Positions 28,658 through 40,369 of a DNA stretch of 44,815 nt are shown here, piece after piece. The notes under the pieces were generated by a model. That model had not been told where the DNA came from, made no database searches, and was given only the letters and a program-made list of their open reading frames with translations. Position 1 is the stretch's first letter. Each line of letters opens with the position of its first letter. Origin of the DNA: Kofleriaceae bacterium (GTDB lineage: Bacteria; Myxococcota_A; Polyangia; Haliangiales; Haliangiaceae). The translations under genes and the position numbers were made by a program. The DNA is taken from NCBI GenBank assembly GCA_025357755.1, contig JANXOP010000125.1, forward strand, positions 1 to 44,815. Direction: 5' to 3'.

Positions 28658-30121
28658 ATGCGCGCGCTTATCCTAATGCTAGCCGTCTCTGCCGTCGCTT
28701 GTGGCCCGAGTAACCGGGCCGGTACCTGTGTCGGCGATGCGTGCAGCACCGGCACGTGCGATCCGAGCCAGACCCGCGATTGCTACACCGGCCACATGGA
28801 CACCGAGGGTGTCGGCCCGTGCACGGGCGGCACCCAGATGTGCTTGCCCGCGGGCGTGTGGGGCAACTGCGTGGGCGAGGTCGTCCCCGTCGGCGAAGTC
28901 TGCGGCGACAACATCGACAACAACTGCAACGGCATGACCGACGAGAACATCGATGCCGATGGCGACGGTTACACCACCTGCGGTGGCGACTGCTGCGACT
29001 CCACCGAGTGCAACGACCCTGGCAAGGTCAACCCCGGCGCGTTCGATGCGCCCGGCAACGGCGTCGACGATGACTGCAACGGCGTCATCGACGACACGAT
29101 CGCGCTCTGCGATCAGAACCTGACCTCGAACACGACCAATGCGATGGACTACGCGAAGGCGATCGACCTGTGCCAGGTCGCGACGACCGCGGACCTCAAG
29201 TGGGGCGTCCTCGACGCGAAGCTCACCTTCCCGGATGGCACGGGGATCCCGAGCACCGATTCGCACTCGATTCGTCACCAGTTCGGTACCGGCACGCAGC
29301 CGCAAGGTGGCCTCAGCTTCGCCCTGTTCTCGAGCGGCGCGGCGGCCGCGAAGGGCGACACGAACCCGGCGTATCAGAACTGGGGCTTCTCGGATGTCGG
29401 CAACAACGAATCGGGTTTCCCGCCGGACTTCCTCGCGGCGAACGGTGGCAGCTTGCCGAATGCGCCGGGATGCCCTCCGCCGAACGGCAGCACCGCGAAC
29501 GATCCGGTGATGCTGACGCTGCACGTTCGCGTGCCGTCGAATGCACACTCGTTCTCGATCAAGTCGAACTTCTACACGGCGGAGTTTCCCGAGTGGACGT
29601 GCTCGGCGTTCAACGATTTCTTCGTCATCCTCCTCGATTCGACGTACTCGGGTACGCCCGCGAACCCGACCGACAAGAACCTCGCGTTCTATACGCAGCC
29701 GAACACGACGACCAACTACCCGGTGGGCGTGAACCTCGCGTACGGCAACACGGGCCTGTTCACCGAGTGCGTCAATGGCTCGACCGGTTGCTCGGGGACC
29801 CCGGGCACGATCAGCACGTGTGTTGGCGTCACCGACCTCGCGGGCACCGGCTTCGACGATCCGCAACCGGGCTCGTGCGATGGCAACAGCCTCCTCGGCG
29901 GCGCGACCGGTTGGCTCACCACCACGGGTAACGTCGTCCCTGGCGAGACCATCACGGTTCGCATCGCGATCTGGGATACCAGCGATCACGCGCTCGACTC
30001 GCTCGCGGTGGTCGATGCATTCACGTGGTCGGTCGACGCCGCGAACCCCGGCACCGTGATCGAGCGGACCGCGCCCGTGAACATCAGCCGTCAGACCGGG
30101 CTGGCTACGCCGCTCGACTGA
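28658..30121 (+). CDS. MopE-like putative metal-binding lipoprotein with anchor-L-type domain
   Basis: 487 aa from ATG 28658, chosen because it gives a lipoprotein signal MRALILMLAVSAVAC with lipobox AVAC. Cys-rich region with two putative metal-binding units: 'CGDNIDNNCNGMTDENID' with 'DADGDGYTTCGGDC', then 'GNGVDDDCNGVIDD'. From about residue 175 there is a beta-rich domain ('ADLKWGVLDAKLTFPDG', 'HSIRHQFGTGTQPQGGLSFA') of the choice-of-anchor L kind seen on myxobacterial surface proteins. Surface-exposed; ligand unknown. It overlaps lipB (convergent) by 17 nt. Confidence 0.8.
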   Translation: MRALILMLAVSAVACGPSNRAGTCVGDACSTGTCDPSQTRDCYTGHMDTEGVGPCTGGTQMCLPAGVWGNCVGEVVPVGEVCGDNIDNNCNGMTDENIDADGDGYTTCGGDCCDSTECNDPGKVNPGAFDAPGNGVDDDCNGVIDDTIALCDQNLTSNTTNAMDYAKAIDLCQVATTADLKWGVLDAKLTFPDGTGIPSTDSHSIRHQFGTGTQPQGGLSFALFSSGAAAAKGDTNPAYQNWGFSDVGNNESGFPPDFLAANGGSLPNAPGCPPPNGSTANDPVMLTLHVRVPSNAHSFSIKSNFYTAEFPEWTCSAFNDFFVILLDSTYSGTPANPTDKNLAFYTQPNTTTNYPVGVNLAYGNTGLFTECVNGSTGCSGTPGTISTCVGVTDLAGTGFDDPQPGSCDGNSLLGGATGWLTTTGNVVPGETITVRIAIWDTSDHALDSLAVVDAFTWSVDAANPGTVIERTAPVNISRQTGLATPLD

Positions 30122-30746
30122 GCGTCGTACCGAGCTCTTCGGCGAGCGCGGTGCGAACCGCCGCCATCTCGACCTCCGGCAGGTAGCTGGCGAGCGAGCG
30201 CATCACGTCCGAGTCGAAGCCACACGGATTGATCCGGTGGAAGTAGCTGAGGTCGGTCGTGACGTTCAGCGCGAGGCCGTGGAACGTGACCCACTTGCGG
30301 CACGCGATGCCCATCGAGCAGAGCTTCTTGCGTGTGCCTGCTTCCGGCGGGCCGGTCCAGACGCCGGTCTTGCCTGGCTCGCGATCCGCGACGACGCCGA
30401 AGCGCGCGCAGGTCGCGATCACGGCCTCCTCGAGGTTGCGCAGGAACCGGTGGAGGTCGCGTTCAGGACCTTCGCGGAGCAGCACGATCGGATACGCGAC
30501 CAGCTGACCGGGCCCGTGATAGGTGACATCGCCACCGCGCTCGATCTCGACGACCGGCACGTCGCCCGCCGCGAAGATGTTCGCGAGCGCTGCCTTGTTG
30601 CGGCCGATCGTGAACGTGTGCGGATGCTCGACGAGCAGCAGCGTGTCCGTGATCTCGTCGCGCTGGCGTGCCTCGACCAGCTCGAGCTGGTGGGCGCGGA
30701 CCTCGTCGTAGCCGCGCGTGCCGAGCTCGACGACCCGCCAATCCAT
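30105..30746 (-). CDS. lipB: Octanoyl-[acyl-carrier-protein]:protein N-octanoyltransferase
   Basis: 213 aa. Moves octanoyl from ACP to lipoyl domains, the first step of lipoate synthesis. 'IERGGDVTYHGPGQLVAYP' is the LipB signature; catalytic Lys141 ('KKLCSMG') and Cys175 ('INPCGF') correspond to the E. coli Lys/Cys pair; 'TFHGLALNV' is intact. It begins 2 nt after lpd ends. The pairing fits, because lpd acts with lipoylated complexes. No lipA is in the window. Confidence 0.95.
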   Translation of the reverse strand: MDWRVVELGTRGYDEVRAHQLELVEARQRDEITDTLLLVEHPHTFTIGRNKAALANIFAAGDVPVVEIERGGDVTYHGPGQLVAYPIVLLREGPERDLHRFLRNLEEAVIATCARFGVVADREPGKTGVWTGPPEAGTRKKLCSMGIACRKWVTFHGLALNVTTDLSYFHRINPCGFDSDVMRSLASYLPEVEMAAVRTALAEELGTTLSRAA

Positions 30747-30748
30747 AC

Positions 30749-32188
30749 CTAGTGCGCTGCGGTGACCGGACGATTGATGATGTGCACGGCCTCGCCGAGC
30801 GCGGCGGCAGCCGATTCCATGATCGCTTCGGACAGCGTCGGGTGCGGATGGATCGTGAGGCGCAGGTCGTCGGCGACCGCACCCATCTCGATCGCGAGCG
30901 CGCCCTCGGAGATCAGGTCGCCCGCGCCGTTCGCGACGATGTGGAGGCCGAGCAGCTCGCCGGTCTTCGCGTCGATCACGGTCTTGCAGAAGCCTTCGGT
31001 GTCGTTGATCGCGATCGCGCGACCGAGCGCGGCAAACGGGAACTTGCCGACCTTGACGGCGATGCCCTTGGCCTTCGCCTCTTCTTCGGTGAGCCCGGTC
31101 GAGGCGATCTCCGGATCGGTGAACACGACCGCCGGAATCGTGCGGACGTCCATCGCGGCCTTGTGACCGGCGATCAGCTCGGCGACGACCTCGCCTTCGT
31201 GGGTCGCCTTGTGCGCGAGCATCATGCCGCCGATGAGATCACCGAGTGCGTAGATCCCGGGCACGTTCGTGCGGAGGTGATCGTCGGCGATCACGAAGCC
31301 GCGCTTGTCGAGCGCGACGCCCGCGTTCTCGAGGCCGAGGTTCTCGCTGTTCGGCCTGCGGCCGATCGACAAGAGGATCTTGTCGGCATCGATCGTCGCG
31401 GTCTTGCCGTCCTTGAGCTCGACCGTGAGGACGGCGCGGTCGCCCTTGTCTTCCCACGATTTGGCCTTGGTCTCGACCATGACCTCGACGCCCATCTTCT
31501 TGAGCTTCTTCTCGACCACCGCGACGCAGTCCTTGTCCATCGAGGCGAGGACGCGCGGGAGTGCTTCGACGACCGTGACCTTGGAGCCGAGCTTCGCGTA
31601 GACCATGCCGAGCTCGAGGCCGATGTAGCCACCGCCGATCACGATCAGGCGCTTCGGAATTTCTTCGAGCGCGAGCGCGCCGGTCGAGTCGAGGATCCGC
31701 TGCTGGTCGATCTTGAAGCCGGGGATCTCGATCGGGCGGCTACCCGTCGCGAGCACGATGTTCTTCGCGATGATGGTCTGCGGACCATCCTTGGTCGTGA
31801 CCGTGATCCGATGACCATCGGGACCGGATTTTTCGAGCTTCGCGGTGCCCTCCATCATCTCGGTGCCATTGCCCTTGAGCAGCGTGCGGACGCCGCTCGT
31901 GAGCTTGGTGACGACGCCAGACTTCCACGCCTGCATCTTCTTGACGTCGACGACGGGCTTACCGGGGAGCGTGATGCCGATCTCCTCGGAGTGGCTCATC
32001 TTGTCGTACGACTTCGCGGCGAAGATCAGCGCCTTGGATGGAATGCATCCGACGTTGAGGCAGACGCCGCCCCAATATTCGCGCTCGATGACGAGCGTCT
32101 TTACCTTGAGCGCACCGAGGCGGATTCCCGCGGGATATCCACCCGGTCCGGCACCGATCACGACTGCATCGAAACGTAGCTCGGCCAT
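30749..32188 (-). CDS. lpdA: Dihydrolipoyl dehydrogenase (E3)
   Basis: 479 aa. FAD motif 'VVIGAGPGGYPAGIR', redox disulfide Cys43-Cys48 ('GGVCLNVGCIPSK'), NAD motif 'VIGGGYIGLELGMVYA', and the catalytic His-Pro 'TIHPHPTLSEAI' near the C-terminus. Reoxidises dihydrolipoamide of pyruvate/2-oxoglutarate dehydrogenase or the glycine cleavage complex. ATG at 32188, 7 nt after the enhancer-binding-protein gene and 2 nt before lipB, so a three-gene transcript is likely. Confidence 0.95.
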   Translation of the reverse strand: MAELRFDAVVIGAGPGGYPAGIRLGALKVKTLVIEREYWGGVCLNVGCIPSKALIFAAKSYDKMSHSEEIGITLPGKPVVDVKKMQAWKSGVVTKLTSGVRTLLKGNGTEMMEGTAKLEKSGPDGHRITVTTKDGPQTIIAKNIVLATGSRPIEIPGFKIDQQRILDSTGALALEEIPKRLIVIGGGYIGLELGMVYAKLGSKVTVVEALPRVLASMDKDCVAVVEKKLKKMGVEVMVETKAKSWEDKGDRAVLTVELKDGKTATIDADKILLSIGRRPNSENLGLENAGVALDKRGFVIADDHLRTNVPGIYALGDLIGGMMLAHKATHEGEVVAELIAGHKAAMDVRTIPAVVFTDPEIASTGLTEEEAKAKGIAVKVGKFPFAALGRAIAINDTEGFCKTVIDAKTGELLGLHIVANGAGDLISEGALAIEMGAVADDLRLTIHPHPTLSEAIMESAAAALGEAVHIINRPVTAAH

Positions 32189-32195
32189 GGCCGTC

Positions 32196-33203
<1,008 letters not shown>

Positions 33204-33240
33204 CCACGACAGATCGGAGGCTACTACGAAATAGCGGAGT

Positions 33241-33256
33241 TTCCAATATAACGGAT
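33241..33256 (+). promoter_or_regulatory. Operator-like site A, sulfate operon / regulator intergenic region
   Basis: TTCCAATATAACGGAT in the gap between the divergent enhancer-binding protein and cysP. It matches the shared core ATAACGGAT and the outer TCC of the full dyad at site D. A related half-site ATAGCGGA lies at 33231-33238, 17 bp away in the same orientation. Unlike sites B-D there is no TTGACA beside it, so the promoter arrangement differs. Confidence 0.5.
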
Positions 33257-33297
33257 GAACGTCTTATCAGACACTTAGGCCTGGCCCGCCTCGTGTA

Positions 33298-34332
33298 ATG
33301 CGCCGCGCCATGCGTTTGACGAAATTTCACGGCGCGGTCGCAGGCCTGCTCGCGGCCACGGTCGCGTGCAACGGCGGCAAGTCCGCGGCGAATGGCGATG
33401 GCAAGACGAGCGACACCAAGACGGTCGAGCTGCTCAACGTCTCCTACGATCCGACGCGCGAGCTCTACGTCCAGCTCGATGCCGCGTTCGCGAAGCAGTA
33501 CCAGGACACCAAGCACGTCACCGTCACCATCAAGCAGTCGCATGGCGGATCGGGCAAGCAAGCGCGCTCGGTGATCGACGGGCTCGAGGCCGATGTCGTG
33601 AGCCTCGGCCTCGCCGGTGACATCGACGCGATCGCGGACTCGGGCCTGCTCGCGAAGGATTGGCAGACCCGGCTGCCCGAGCACTCGACGCCGTACACCT
33701 CGACGATCGTGTTCCTCGTCCGCAAGGGCAACCCGAAGGCGGTGAAGGACTGGGGTGACCTCGTGAAGGAGGACGTCAAGGTGATCGCCTCGAACCCGAA
33801 GACCTCGGGCGGCGCGCGCTGGGCGTACCTCGGCGCGTGGGGCTACGGCAAGAAGACGAGCGGGACCGACGAGGGCGCGAAGGCCTTCGTCAAGCAGCTC
33901 TATCAACACGTGCCGGTGCTCGATTCGGGCGCGCGTGGTTCGACGACGACGTTCGTCGAGCGTGGTCAGGGCGACGTGCTCTTGTCGTGGGAGAACGAGG
34001 CGTACCTCGCGCAGGATCAGGCCAAGGATCAGGGCTTCGAGATCGTGGTGCCGCCGCGCAGCATCCTCGCCGAGCCGCCGGTCGCCGTTGTCGATCGCGT
34101 CGCCGCGAAGCACGGTACGACCGAGGTCTCGAAGGCGTTCCTCGAGTTCCTCTACACCGAGCCCGCGCAAGAGATCATCGCGAAGAATCACTACCGCCCG
34201 CGCAGCAAGACCGTGAAATCCGATCTGCCGAAACTCGAGCTGTTCTCGATCGACGACCTCGGTGGCTGGGGCGTCGTGCAGAAGACGCACTTCGCCGACG
34301 GCGGTGTGTTCGACGCGATCTACACGAAGTAA
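33298..34332 (+). CDS. cysP: Sulfate-binding lipoprotein of ABC transporter (CysP/Sbp family)
   Basis: 344 aa. Lipoprotein signal with lipobox TVAC (Cys24 from ATG 33298; ATG 33310 also possible). Mature motifs '[13 protein letters not shown]', '[20 protein letters not shown]' and '[20 protein letters not shown]' are those of sulfate/thiosulfate-binding proteins. It captures the oxyanion in the periplasm and delivers it to CysTW. Lipid anchoring is unlike the soluble E. coli form. First gene of cysP-cysT-cysW-cysA-porin-XRE. Confidence 0.93.
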   Translation: MRRAMRLTKFHGAVAGLLAATVACNGGKSAANGDGKTSDTKTVELLNVSYDPTRELYVQLDAAFAKQYQDTKHVTVTIKQSHGGSGKQARSVIDGLEADVVSLGLAGDIDAIADSGLLAKDWQTRLPEHSTPYTSTIVFLVRKGNPKAVKDWGDLVKEDVKVIASNPKTSGGARWAYLGAWGYGKKTSGTDEGAKAFVKQLYQHVPVLDSGARGSTTTFVERGQGDVLLSWENEAYLAQDQAKDQGFEIVVPPRSILAEPPVAVVDRVAAKHGTTEVSKAFLEFLYTEPAQEIIAKNHYRPRSKTVKSDLPKLELFSIDDLGGWGVVQKTHFADGGVFDAIYTK

Positions 34333-34335
34333 GTC

Positions 34336-35220
34336 ATGGCTCGTCGTGCGCTCCCAGGGTTTGCCTTGTCGCTCGGCGTCACGCTGACGTATCTCGGCCT
34401 CCTCGTCGTGATTCCCCTCTCGACGATCGTGCTGAAGACGTCGTCTCTGACCTGGGCGCAGTTCTGGACGATCGTCACCGCACCGCGTGCGGTCGCCTCG
34501 TTCGCCCTGTCGCTCGGTGCATCGCTCGTCGCTGCCGCGATCGCCTCGGTGTTCGGGCTGATCGTCGCCTGGGTGCTCGTGCGCTACGAGTTCCCGGGCC
34601 GGCGCGTGATCGACGCGCTCGTCGATCTCCCGTTCGCCTTGCCGACCGCGGTGGCCGGCATCGCGCTGACCGCGACCTGGGGCTCGACCGGCGTGCTCGG
34701 TCGCTATCTCCACGCGATCGGGATCGAGGGCGCCTATTCGCGGCTCGGCATCGTGATCGCGCTGGTGTTCCTCGGCGTGCCGTTCGTGGTGCGCACGGTG
34801 CAGCCGGTCCTGGTCCAGCTCGATCCGCGGCTCGAAGAAGCCGCGGCGACACTCGGTGCGACGCGGTTGCAAGCGTTCGTGCGGGTGGTGCTGCCGGTCC
34901 TGCGCCCCTCGATCGTCACGGGCTTCGCGCTCGCGTTCTCGCGCGCCCTCGGCGAGTACGGCTCGGTCGTGTTCATCAGCGGCAACATGCCGGGCAAGAC
35001 CGAGATCGCACCGCTGCTCGTGATGACCAAGCTCGAGCAGTTCGACTATCCAGGTGCGACCGCGCTCGCGCTCGTGATGGTGATCGCCTCGTTCGCGATC
35101 TTGATCGCGATCAACTCGCTCGGCCGGCGCAGCCGCAAGCGCGATCTGCATCGCAAGCGGCCGCCGATGGCACGGCCGACGCCGCCTCCTTCAGCGACGA
35201 TCGCGCGAGGTTACGTATGA
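34336..35220 (+). CDS. cysT: Sulfate ABC transporter permease CysT
   Basis: 294 aa, about six membrane helices. The permease EAA loop is 'EEAAATLGATRLQAFVRVVLP' (in the family E-A-A-x3-G-x9-I-x-LP form), and 'ALGEYGSVVFISGNMPGKTE' is typical of CysT/CysU. It forms the channel with CysW. It begins 3 nt after cysP and overlaps cysW as ATGA. Confidence 0.93.
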   Translation: MARRALPGFALSLGVTLTYLGLLVVIPLSTIVLKTSSLTWAQFWTIVTAPRAVASFALSLGASLVAAAIASVFGLIVAWVLVRYEFPGRRVIDALVDLPFALPTAVAGIALTATWGSTGVLGRYLHAIGIEGAYSRLGIVIALVFLGVPFVVRTVQPVLVQLDPRLEEAAATLGATRLQAFVRVVLPVLRPSIVTGFALAFSRALGEYGSVVFISGNMPGKTEIAPLLVMTKLEQFDYPGATALALVMVIASFAILIAINSLGRRSRKRDLHRKRPPMARPTPPPSATIARGYV

Positions 35221-36022
35221 AGCGCGCCGTCGGTGAAGCGCCGTGGGTGCGCCGCAGCCTGATCGCGATCGCGGTCGTGTTCTTCATGCTGTTCATGGTC
35301 GTGCCGCTCGGGGTGGTGTTCGCGACCGCATTCCGCGACGGCATCGCGCCGTACCTCGCAGCGATCACCACGCCGGATGCCAGGTCCGCGATCAAGCTGA
35401 CGCTGTTGGTCGCGGTGATCGCGGTGCCGCTCAACATCGGCTTCGGCATCGCCGCGGCCTGGTCGATCGCGCGGTTCGCGTTCCCCGGCCGGCGCGCGCT
35501 GCTCACACTGATCGATCTGCCGTTCGCCGTGTCGCCGGTCGTGGTCGGCATGATGTTCATCCTGCTGTTCGGCGCGCACGGGTACCTCCACTCGAGCCAC
35601 AAGATCGTGTTCGCGGTGCCCGGGATCGTGCTCGCCACCACGTTCGTGACGATTCCGTTCGTGGCGCGCGAGTTGATTCCCGCGCTCGAGGCGCGTGGGC
35701 CCGAGCAAGAGCTCGCCGCGCTCACGCTCGGTGCTTCGCCGTGGCAGACATTCTGGCGCGTCACGTTGCCGGGCCTGCGCTGGCCGCTCGCGTACGGCGC
35801 GATCCTGTGCACCGCGCGGGCGATCGGCGAGTTCGGTGCGGTGTCGGTGGTCAGCGGCCACATCCGTGGAGAGACCAACACGGTCCCGCTCCACGTCGAG
35901 ATTCTCTACAACGATTTCCAGTATCAGGCCGCCTTCGCGGTCGCGACGATCCTCGTCGTACTCGCGCTCGCGACGGTCCTCTTGCAGCGTGTCGTCGAGT
36001 GGCGCGCGGAACGGAACCGCAT

Positions 36023-36026
<4 letters not shown>
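35217..36026 (+). CDS. cysW: Sulfate ABC transporter permease CysW
   Basis: 269 aa, six helices. EAA loop '[21 protein letters not shown]' and the CysW tail '[20 protein letters not shown]' with '[17 protein letters not shown]' are diagnostic. ATG 35217 overlaps the cysT stop; the longer frame upstream lies inside cysP/cysT and is a shadow. ATGA overlap with cysA. Confidence 0.93.
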
Positions 36027-37077
<1,051 letters not shown>

Positions 37078-37081
<4 letters not shown>

Positions 37082-38517
37082 AGTACGTCTCGATCCTCAG
37101 CTCGTTCCTCGTCAGCTCGCTCGCCGCTGCCCAGCCTTCGAACGGCGGCGCCCCGCAACCTCCCGCCGTGCCGGATCAACCGAGCGCGCCCGCCGAACCG
37201 CCGGCGACCGATCCGGTGCCCGTCGTCGCTCCGGCCGTGGTCGAGGCGCCGGTCGTCACGACGCCGGTCGTCGTCGTCGCTCCGGCCGTGGTCCCGAGCC
37301 AGGATCCGGTCGGTGCGCTCGAGCCGAAAACCTCGGGTTTCAAGGACGGCTTCATCCTGCAAGCGAGCGATGGCAGCTCGAAGCTGACGATCGGTGGCAT
37401 CAGCCAGTTCGACGGCCGGTTCTTCGTCAACGACGACAACAACGTCCAGACCGATCAGTTCTTGATCCGCAGCTTGCGCTTCGATCTTCGCGGCACGGTC
37501 TACGACCACTTCGATTTTCGCTTCATGCCGGACTTCGCGGGTTCGAAGCTGCTCGTCCAGGACGCGTATGTCGACGTGCGGTACACCGACGTGCTCAAGA
37601 TCCGGTTCGGCAAGTTCAAGGTGCCGTTCGGCATCGAGCGCCTGCAGTCGGAGGGTCAGACGATCTTCGCCGAGCGCGGTCTGCCGAACCAGATCTCGCC
37701 GAACCGCGATCTCGGCGTCGAGCTCTTCGGCGATGTCGGCAAAGGCACGCTCGCCTATCAGTTCGGCGTGTTCAACGGCGTCGCCGATGGCAGCCTCAAC
37801 GATGGCGACGCGACCGACGACAAGGAGCTCGCGGCGCGCGTGTTCGTGCGCCCGTTCGCGGCGACCGGCCCCACGTTCCTCGAGAACCTCGGCGTCGGTG
37901 TGGCGGCCACGTTCGGCGACAAGCAAGCGAGCCTGATCCAGCCCGATGTGCCTTCGTGGAAGACCTCGGGCCAGAACACGATCTTTCAGTTCCGCGCGGG
38001 CACCACGCTCGCGGATACGGTCGTCGCGGATGGTCGCCACGATCGCGCGACGGTCCAGGGCTACTACTTCTTCAGCCGCGTCGGCCTGATCGCCGATTAC
38101 GTGCGATCCGCGCAGGAGGTCGTGCTCGACGGCAACCACGACCGGGTCTCGTCCGATGCGTGGGAGGCCGTCGCGCAGGTGCTACTCACCGACGACGAAG
38201 CGACGTACAACAGCGTCACCCCCAAGCACCCGTTCAACCCCAAGACCGGCGAGATCGGCGCGTTCGATGTCAAAGCGCGCATCGGCGAGATCCGCACCGT
38301 CAACGGTTCGGTGTTCCAGAAGTACGTCGACCCGACCAAGTACGCTCGGCGCGCGTGGTCTGGCGGCGTCGGCGTCGATTGGTGGGCGAACCGCTCGTTC
38401 CGCGCGCTGATCGATCTCGAGCGGACCTGGTTCACCGGCGGTGCCAAGAACGGCACCGCGGTCACCGACCGGATCGACGAGACCTCGATCATCGGTCGCG
38501 TCCAGCTCGTCTTCTAA
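37078..38517 (+). CDS. Anion-selective porin, OprO/OprP-like
   Basis: 479 aa with signal peptide ([19 protein letters not shown]), a Pro/Val-rich linker (residues ~20-80), then a barrel: '[16 protein letters not shown]', '[20 protein letters not shown]', '[19 protein letters not shown]' are the phosphate-selective porin O/P pattern. It ends in Phe, as barrel proteins do. Coupled to cysA by ATGA, so in this operon it most likely serves sulfate or another sulfur anion rather than phosphate (inference from context). Confidence 0.84.
37222..37293 (+). repeat. Direct repeat in the porin linker
   Basis: A 21-bp block (37222-37242) recurs exactly at 37273-37293, 51 bp apart, encoding a repeated VVAPAVV segment in the Pro/Val-rich linker. 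Likely a small in-frame duplication; the linker length may vary between strains. Confidence 0.6.
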
Positions 38518-38524
38518 TTCGACG

Positions 38525-39109
38525 ATGGCGAGTCGCAATCGAAAGTTCGACTCCGCGGATGCTGCCGCGGACACGGCGCGTCGCCTCGCGCTCGGCAGCA
38601 ACCTGCGCAAGGCGCGCACGCGCCGCGGGCTCTCGATCGGACGGTTCGCCGAGAAATCCGGGATCTCGCGCGCGATGATCAGCCAGATCGAGCTCGGCAT
38701 CAGCTCGCCCTCGGTCAACGTGATGTCGAAGCTCACCCGTTGCCTCGGCGTGCCGTTCACCGCCTTGCTCGGCTCGCCGGCACGCGCCGAGGCCGCGGTC
38801 GTGCGGGCGACCCCGCGCGAGGCCGGGGCATTTCGCATCCGCGCGCTCTCGCCCGGCGAACGTCGCGTCGAGCTCCACGAGCTCTCTCTCTCGCCTGGCC
38901 ACGCTGCGCCAGTCGAGCCGTATGCGGCACGCACGACCGTGAACGTGGTCGTGACCGCGGGGACTCTCGAGCTCGGAACCGCCGACGAAGCGCACCGGCT
39001 TGAGATCGGCGACTCGATGATCTTCGCCGCGGACGAGCCCCACACGTATCGCAACATCGGTACGAGCGAGCTCGTGATCTATCGCGTGACGGTCCGCGCC
39101 GACGATTGA
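38525..39109 (+). CDS. XRE-cupin transcriptional regulator 1 (SutR-like)
   Basis: 194 aa. XRE helix-turn-helix at about residues 22-78, recognition helix '[12 protein letters not shown]'; cupin_2 domain at about 110-190 with '[17 protein letters not shown]'. It resembles E. coli SutR (YdcN), a regulator of sulfur utilisation. It sits 7 nt after the porin gene, thus at the end of the sulfate operon. The stop overlaps the -35 box of the next promoter. The effector bound by the cupin is unknown. Confidence 0.87.
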   Translation: MASRNRKFDSADAAADTARRLALGSNLRKARTRRGLSIGRFAEKSGISRAMISQIELGISSPSVNVMSKLTRCLGVPFTALLGSPARAEAAVVRATPREAGAFRIRALSPGERRVELHELSLSPGHAAPVEPYAARTTVNVVVTAGTLELGTADEAHRLEIGDSMIFAADEPHTYRNIGTSELVIYRVTVRADD

Positions 39110-39133
39110 CGGTTCTATTATAACGGATATAAT
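39106..39133 (+). promoter_or_regulatory. Promoter with operator site B before beta-carbonic anhydrase
   Basis: TTGACG (39106-39111), 16-bp spacer, TATAAT (39128-39133): almost a perfect sigma-70 promoter. The spacer is the operator-like TTCTATTATAACGGAT (39113-39128), which includes a local inverted repeat ATTATA-ACGGA-TATAAT. The ATG at 39141 is 35 nt from the first base of the -35, i.e. at the expected transcription start, so the mRNA is predicted leaderless. A protein bound here would block the promoter. Confidence 0.65.
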
Positions 39134-39140
39134 TTCCTGT

Positions 39141-39722
39141 ATGACAAAGATCAAGGAAGAGATCGTGAAGGCGAACGCGCTCTACGCGAGCGAGTTCGGT
39201 GACAAGGCCGCGCTCGGCCTGCCGCCCGCGCGCGGCTTTGCGATCCTGACGTGCATGGACGCGCGGCTCGATCCAGCGAAGGTCGCGGGTCTGGCCGAGG
39301 GCGATGCCCACGTCATTCGGAACGCTGGTGGGCGCGCCAGCGACGACGCGATTCGCTCGCTCGTGATCTCGTACAAGCTACTCGGCACCAAGGAGTGGTT
39401 CGTGATTCACCACACGAACTGCGGCATGGAGCTGTTCACCGACGAGATCATGCGTGATCTCCTCGCGCAGAGCCTGACCACCGCGAGCTTCGACGGAACG
39501 AAGTGGAGTGATACGGGAACGAGCTCGGGCTCGCGTGCCGCGGAGTTCATCGACTTCCTCACGATCAAGAACCTCGCCGAGAGCGTCGTCACCGACGTGG
39601 AGCGGATCCGCACCCATCCACTTGTACCCAAGAGCATCCCGATCCATGGCTACATCTATGACGTCTCGAACGGCCGGTTGATCGAAGTTCCTGCGGCGAG
39701 CGAGCTCGGGCGCGTTGCCTGA
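39141..39722 (+). CDS. Beta-class carbonic anhydrase-family enzyme
   Basis: 193 aa. Zinc ligands Cys38, His91 and Cys94 ('TCMDARLD', 'HHTNCGM') and the Asp40-Arg42 dyad are intact; '[20 protein letters not shown]' is typical of the compact clade to which M. tuberculosis Rv1284 belongs. Canonical role: CO2 hydration. The same clade includes carbonyl sulfide hydrolases, and the sulfur-gene setting makes COS or CS2 hydrolysis a real alternative. Predicted leaderless. Followed by XRE-cupin 2 after 17 nt. Confidence 0.9.
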   Translation: MTKIKEEIVKANALYASEFGDKAALGLPPARGFAILTCMDARLDPAKVAGLAEGDAHVIRNAGGRASDDAIRSLVISYKLLGTKEWFVIHHTNCGMELFTDEIMRDLLAQSLTTASFDGTKWSDTGTSSGSRAAEFIDFLTIKNLAESVVTDVERIRTHPLVPKSIPIHGYIYDVSNGRLIEVPAASELGRVA

Positions 39723-39739
39723 GACTAGAATCGCGGGCA

Positions 39740-40369
39740 GTGCCCAAGAAACCGAAGCTCCCGCAACGGCGCATGTCACCTCCCGCTGGCCTACGTCTTG
39801 GCGACGAGGTCGGTGCGGCGGACCTCGGTTCCCGCGTCGCGCACAACCTGCGTACGCTGCGCAAGGCGCGCGGCATGTCGCTCGACGAGCTGGCGCACGC
39901 ATCCGGCGTGAGCCGCGCAGCGCTGTCGCAGATCGAGACCAACAAGACCAACCCGACGATCGGCCTGCTGTGGAAGGTCGCCGCCGGGTTCGGGATCCCG
40001 TTCAACGAGATCCTCGGCGAGGCACGTGCGTCGGCGTCGATCCTGCGACGCACCGACGCGCAGGTCCTGCAATCGGCCGACGGCAAGTTTCACAGCCGCC
40101 CGCTGGCGCCTGCGGGTGCGAACCCGCTCGTCGAGCTCTACGAGCTTCGCCTCGCGGCGAGGTCGCGCCATGCCTCGGAGGCGCACGCGCCAGGAACCCG
40201 CGAGATCGTCGTGGTGCTCACCGGGACGCTGCGGCTCGTCACGAAGGATGGCTCGTACGATCTGGCGGCCGGTGATTCATTGCTGTTCTCCGCCGACGAG
40301 CCCCACGTGTACGAAAATCCGGGGAACGCGGAGGCGCGCTACCACGACGTGATCGTCTATTCGCGCTAG
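39740..40369 (+). CDS. XRE-cupin transcriptional regulator 2 (SutR-like)
   Basis: 209 aa, GTG start. The HTH (about residues 35-93, 'LRKARGMSLDELAHASGVSR') and the following 'NPTIGLLWKVAAGFGIPFNEIL' align closely with what I remember of E. coli SutR. The cupin (about 130-205) contains 'REIVVVLTGTLRL' and 'DSLLFSADEPHVYEN'. It is probably co-transcribed with the beta-CA gene under site B. Paralogue of the gene at 38525, with a longer N-terminus. The stop overlaps the convergent 54-aa gene by 3 nt. Confidence 0.87.
   Translation: MPKKPKLPQRRMSPPAGLRLGDEVGAADLGSRVAHNLRTLRKARGMSLDELAHASGVSRAALSQIETNKTNPTIGLLWKVAAGFGIPFNEILGEARASASILRRTDAQVLQSADGKFHSRPLAPAGANPLVELYELRLAARSRHASEAHAPGTREIVVVLTGTLRLVTKDGSYDLAAGDSLLFSADEPHVYENPGNAEARYHDVIVYSR

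Noticed and set aside
33257..33300. Possible sigma-54 (-24/-12) promoter before cysP
   Set aside because: A TGGC is present but no GC at the required distance; the match fails.
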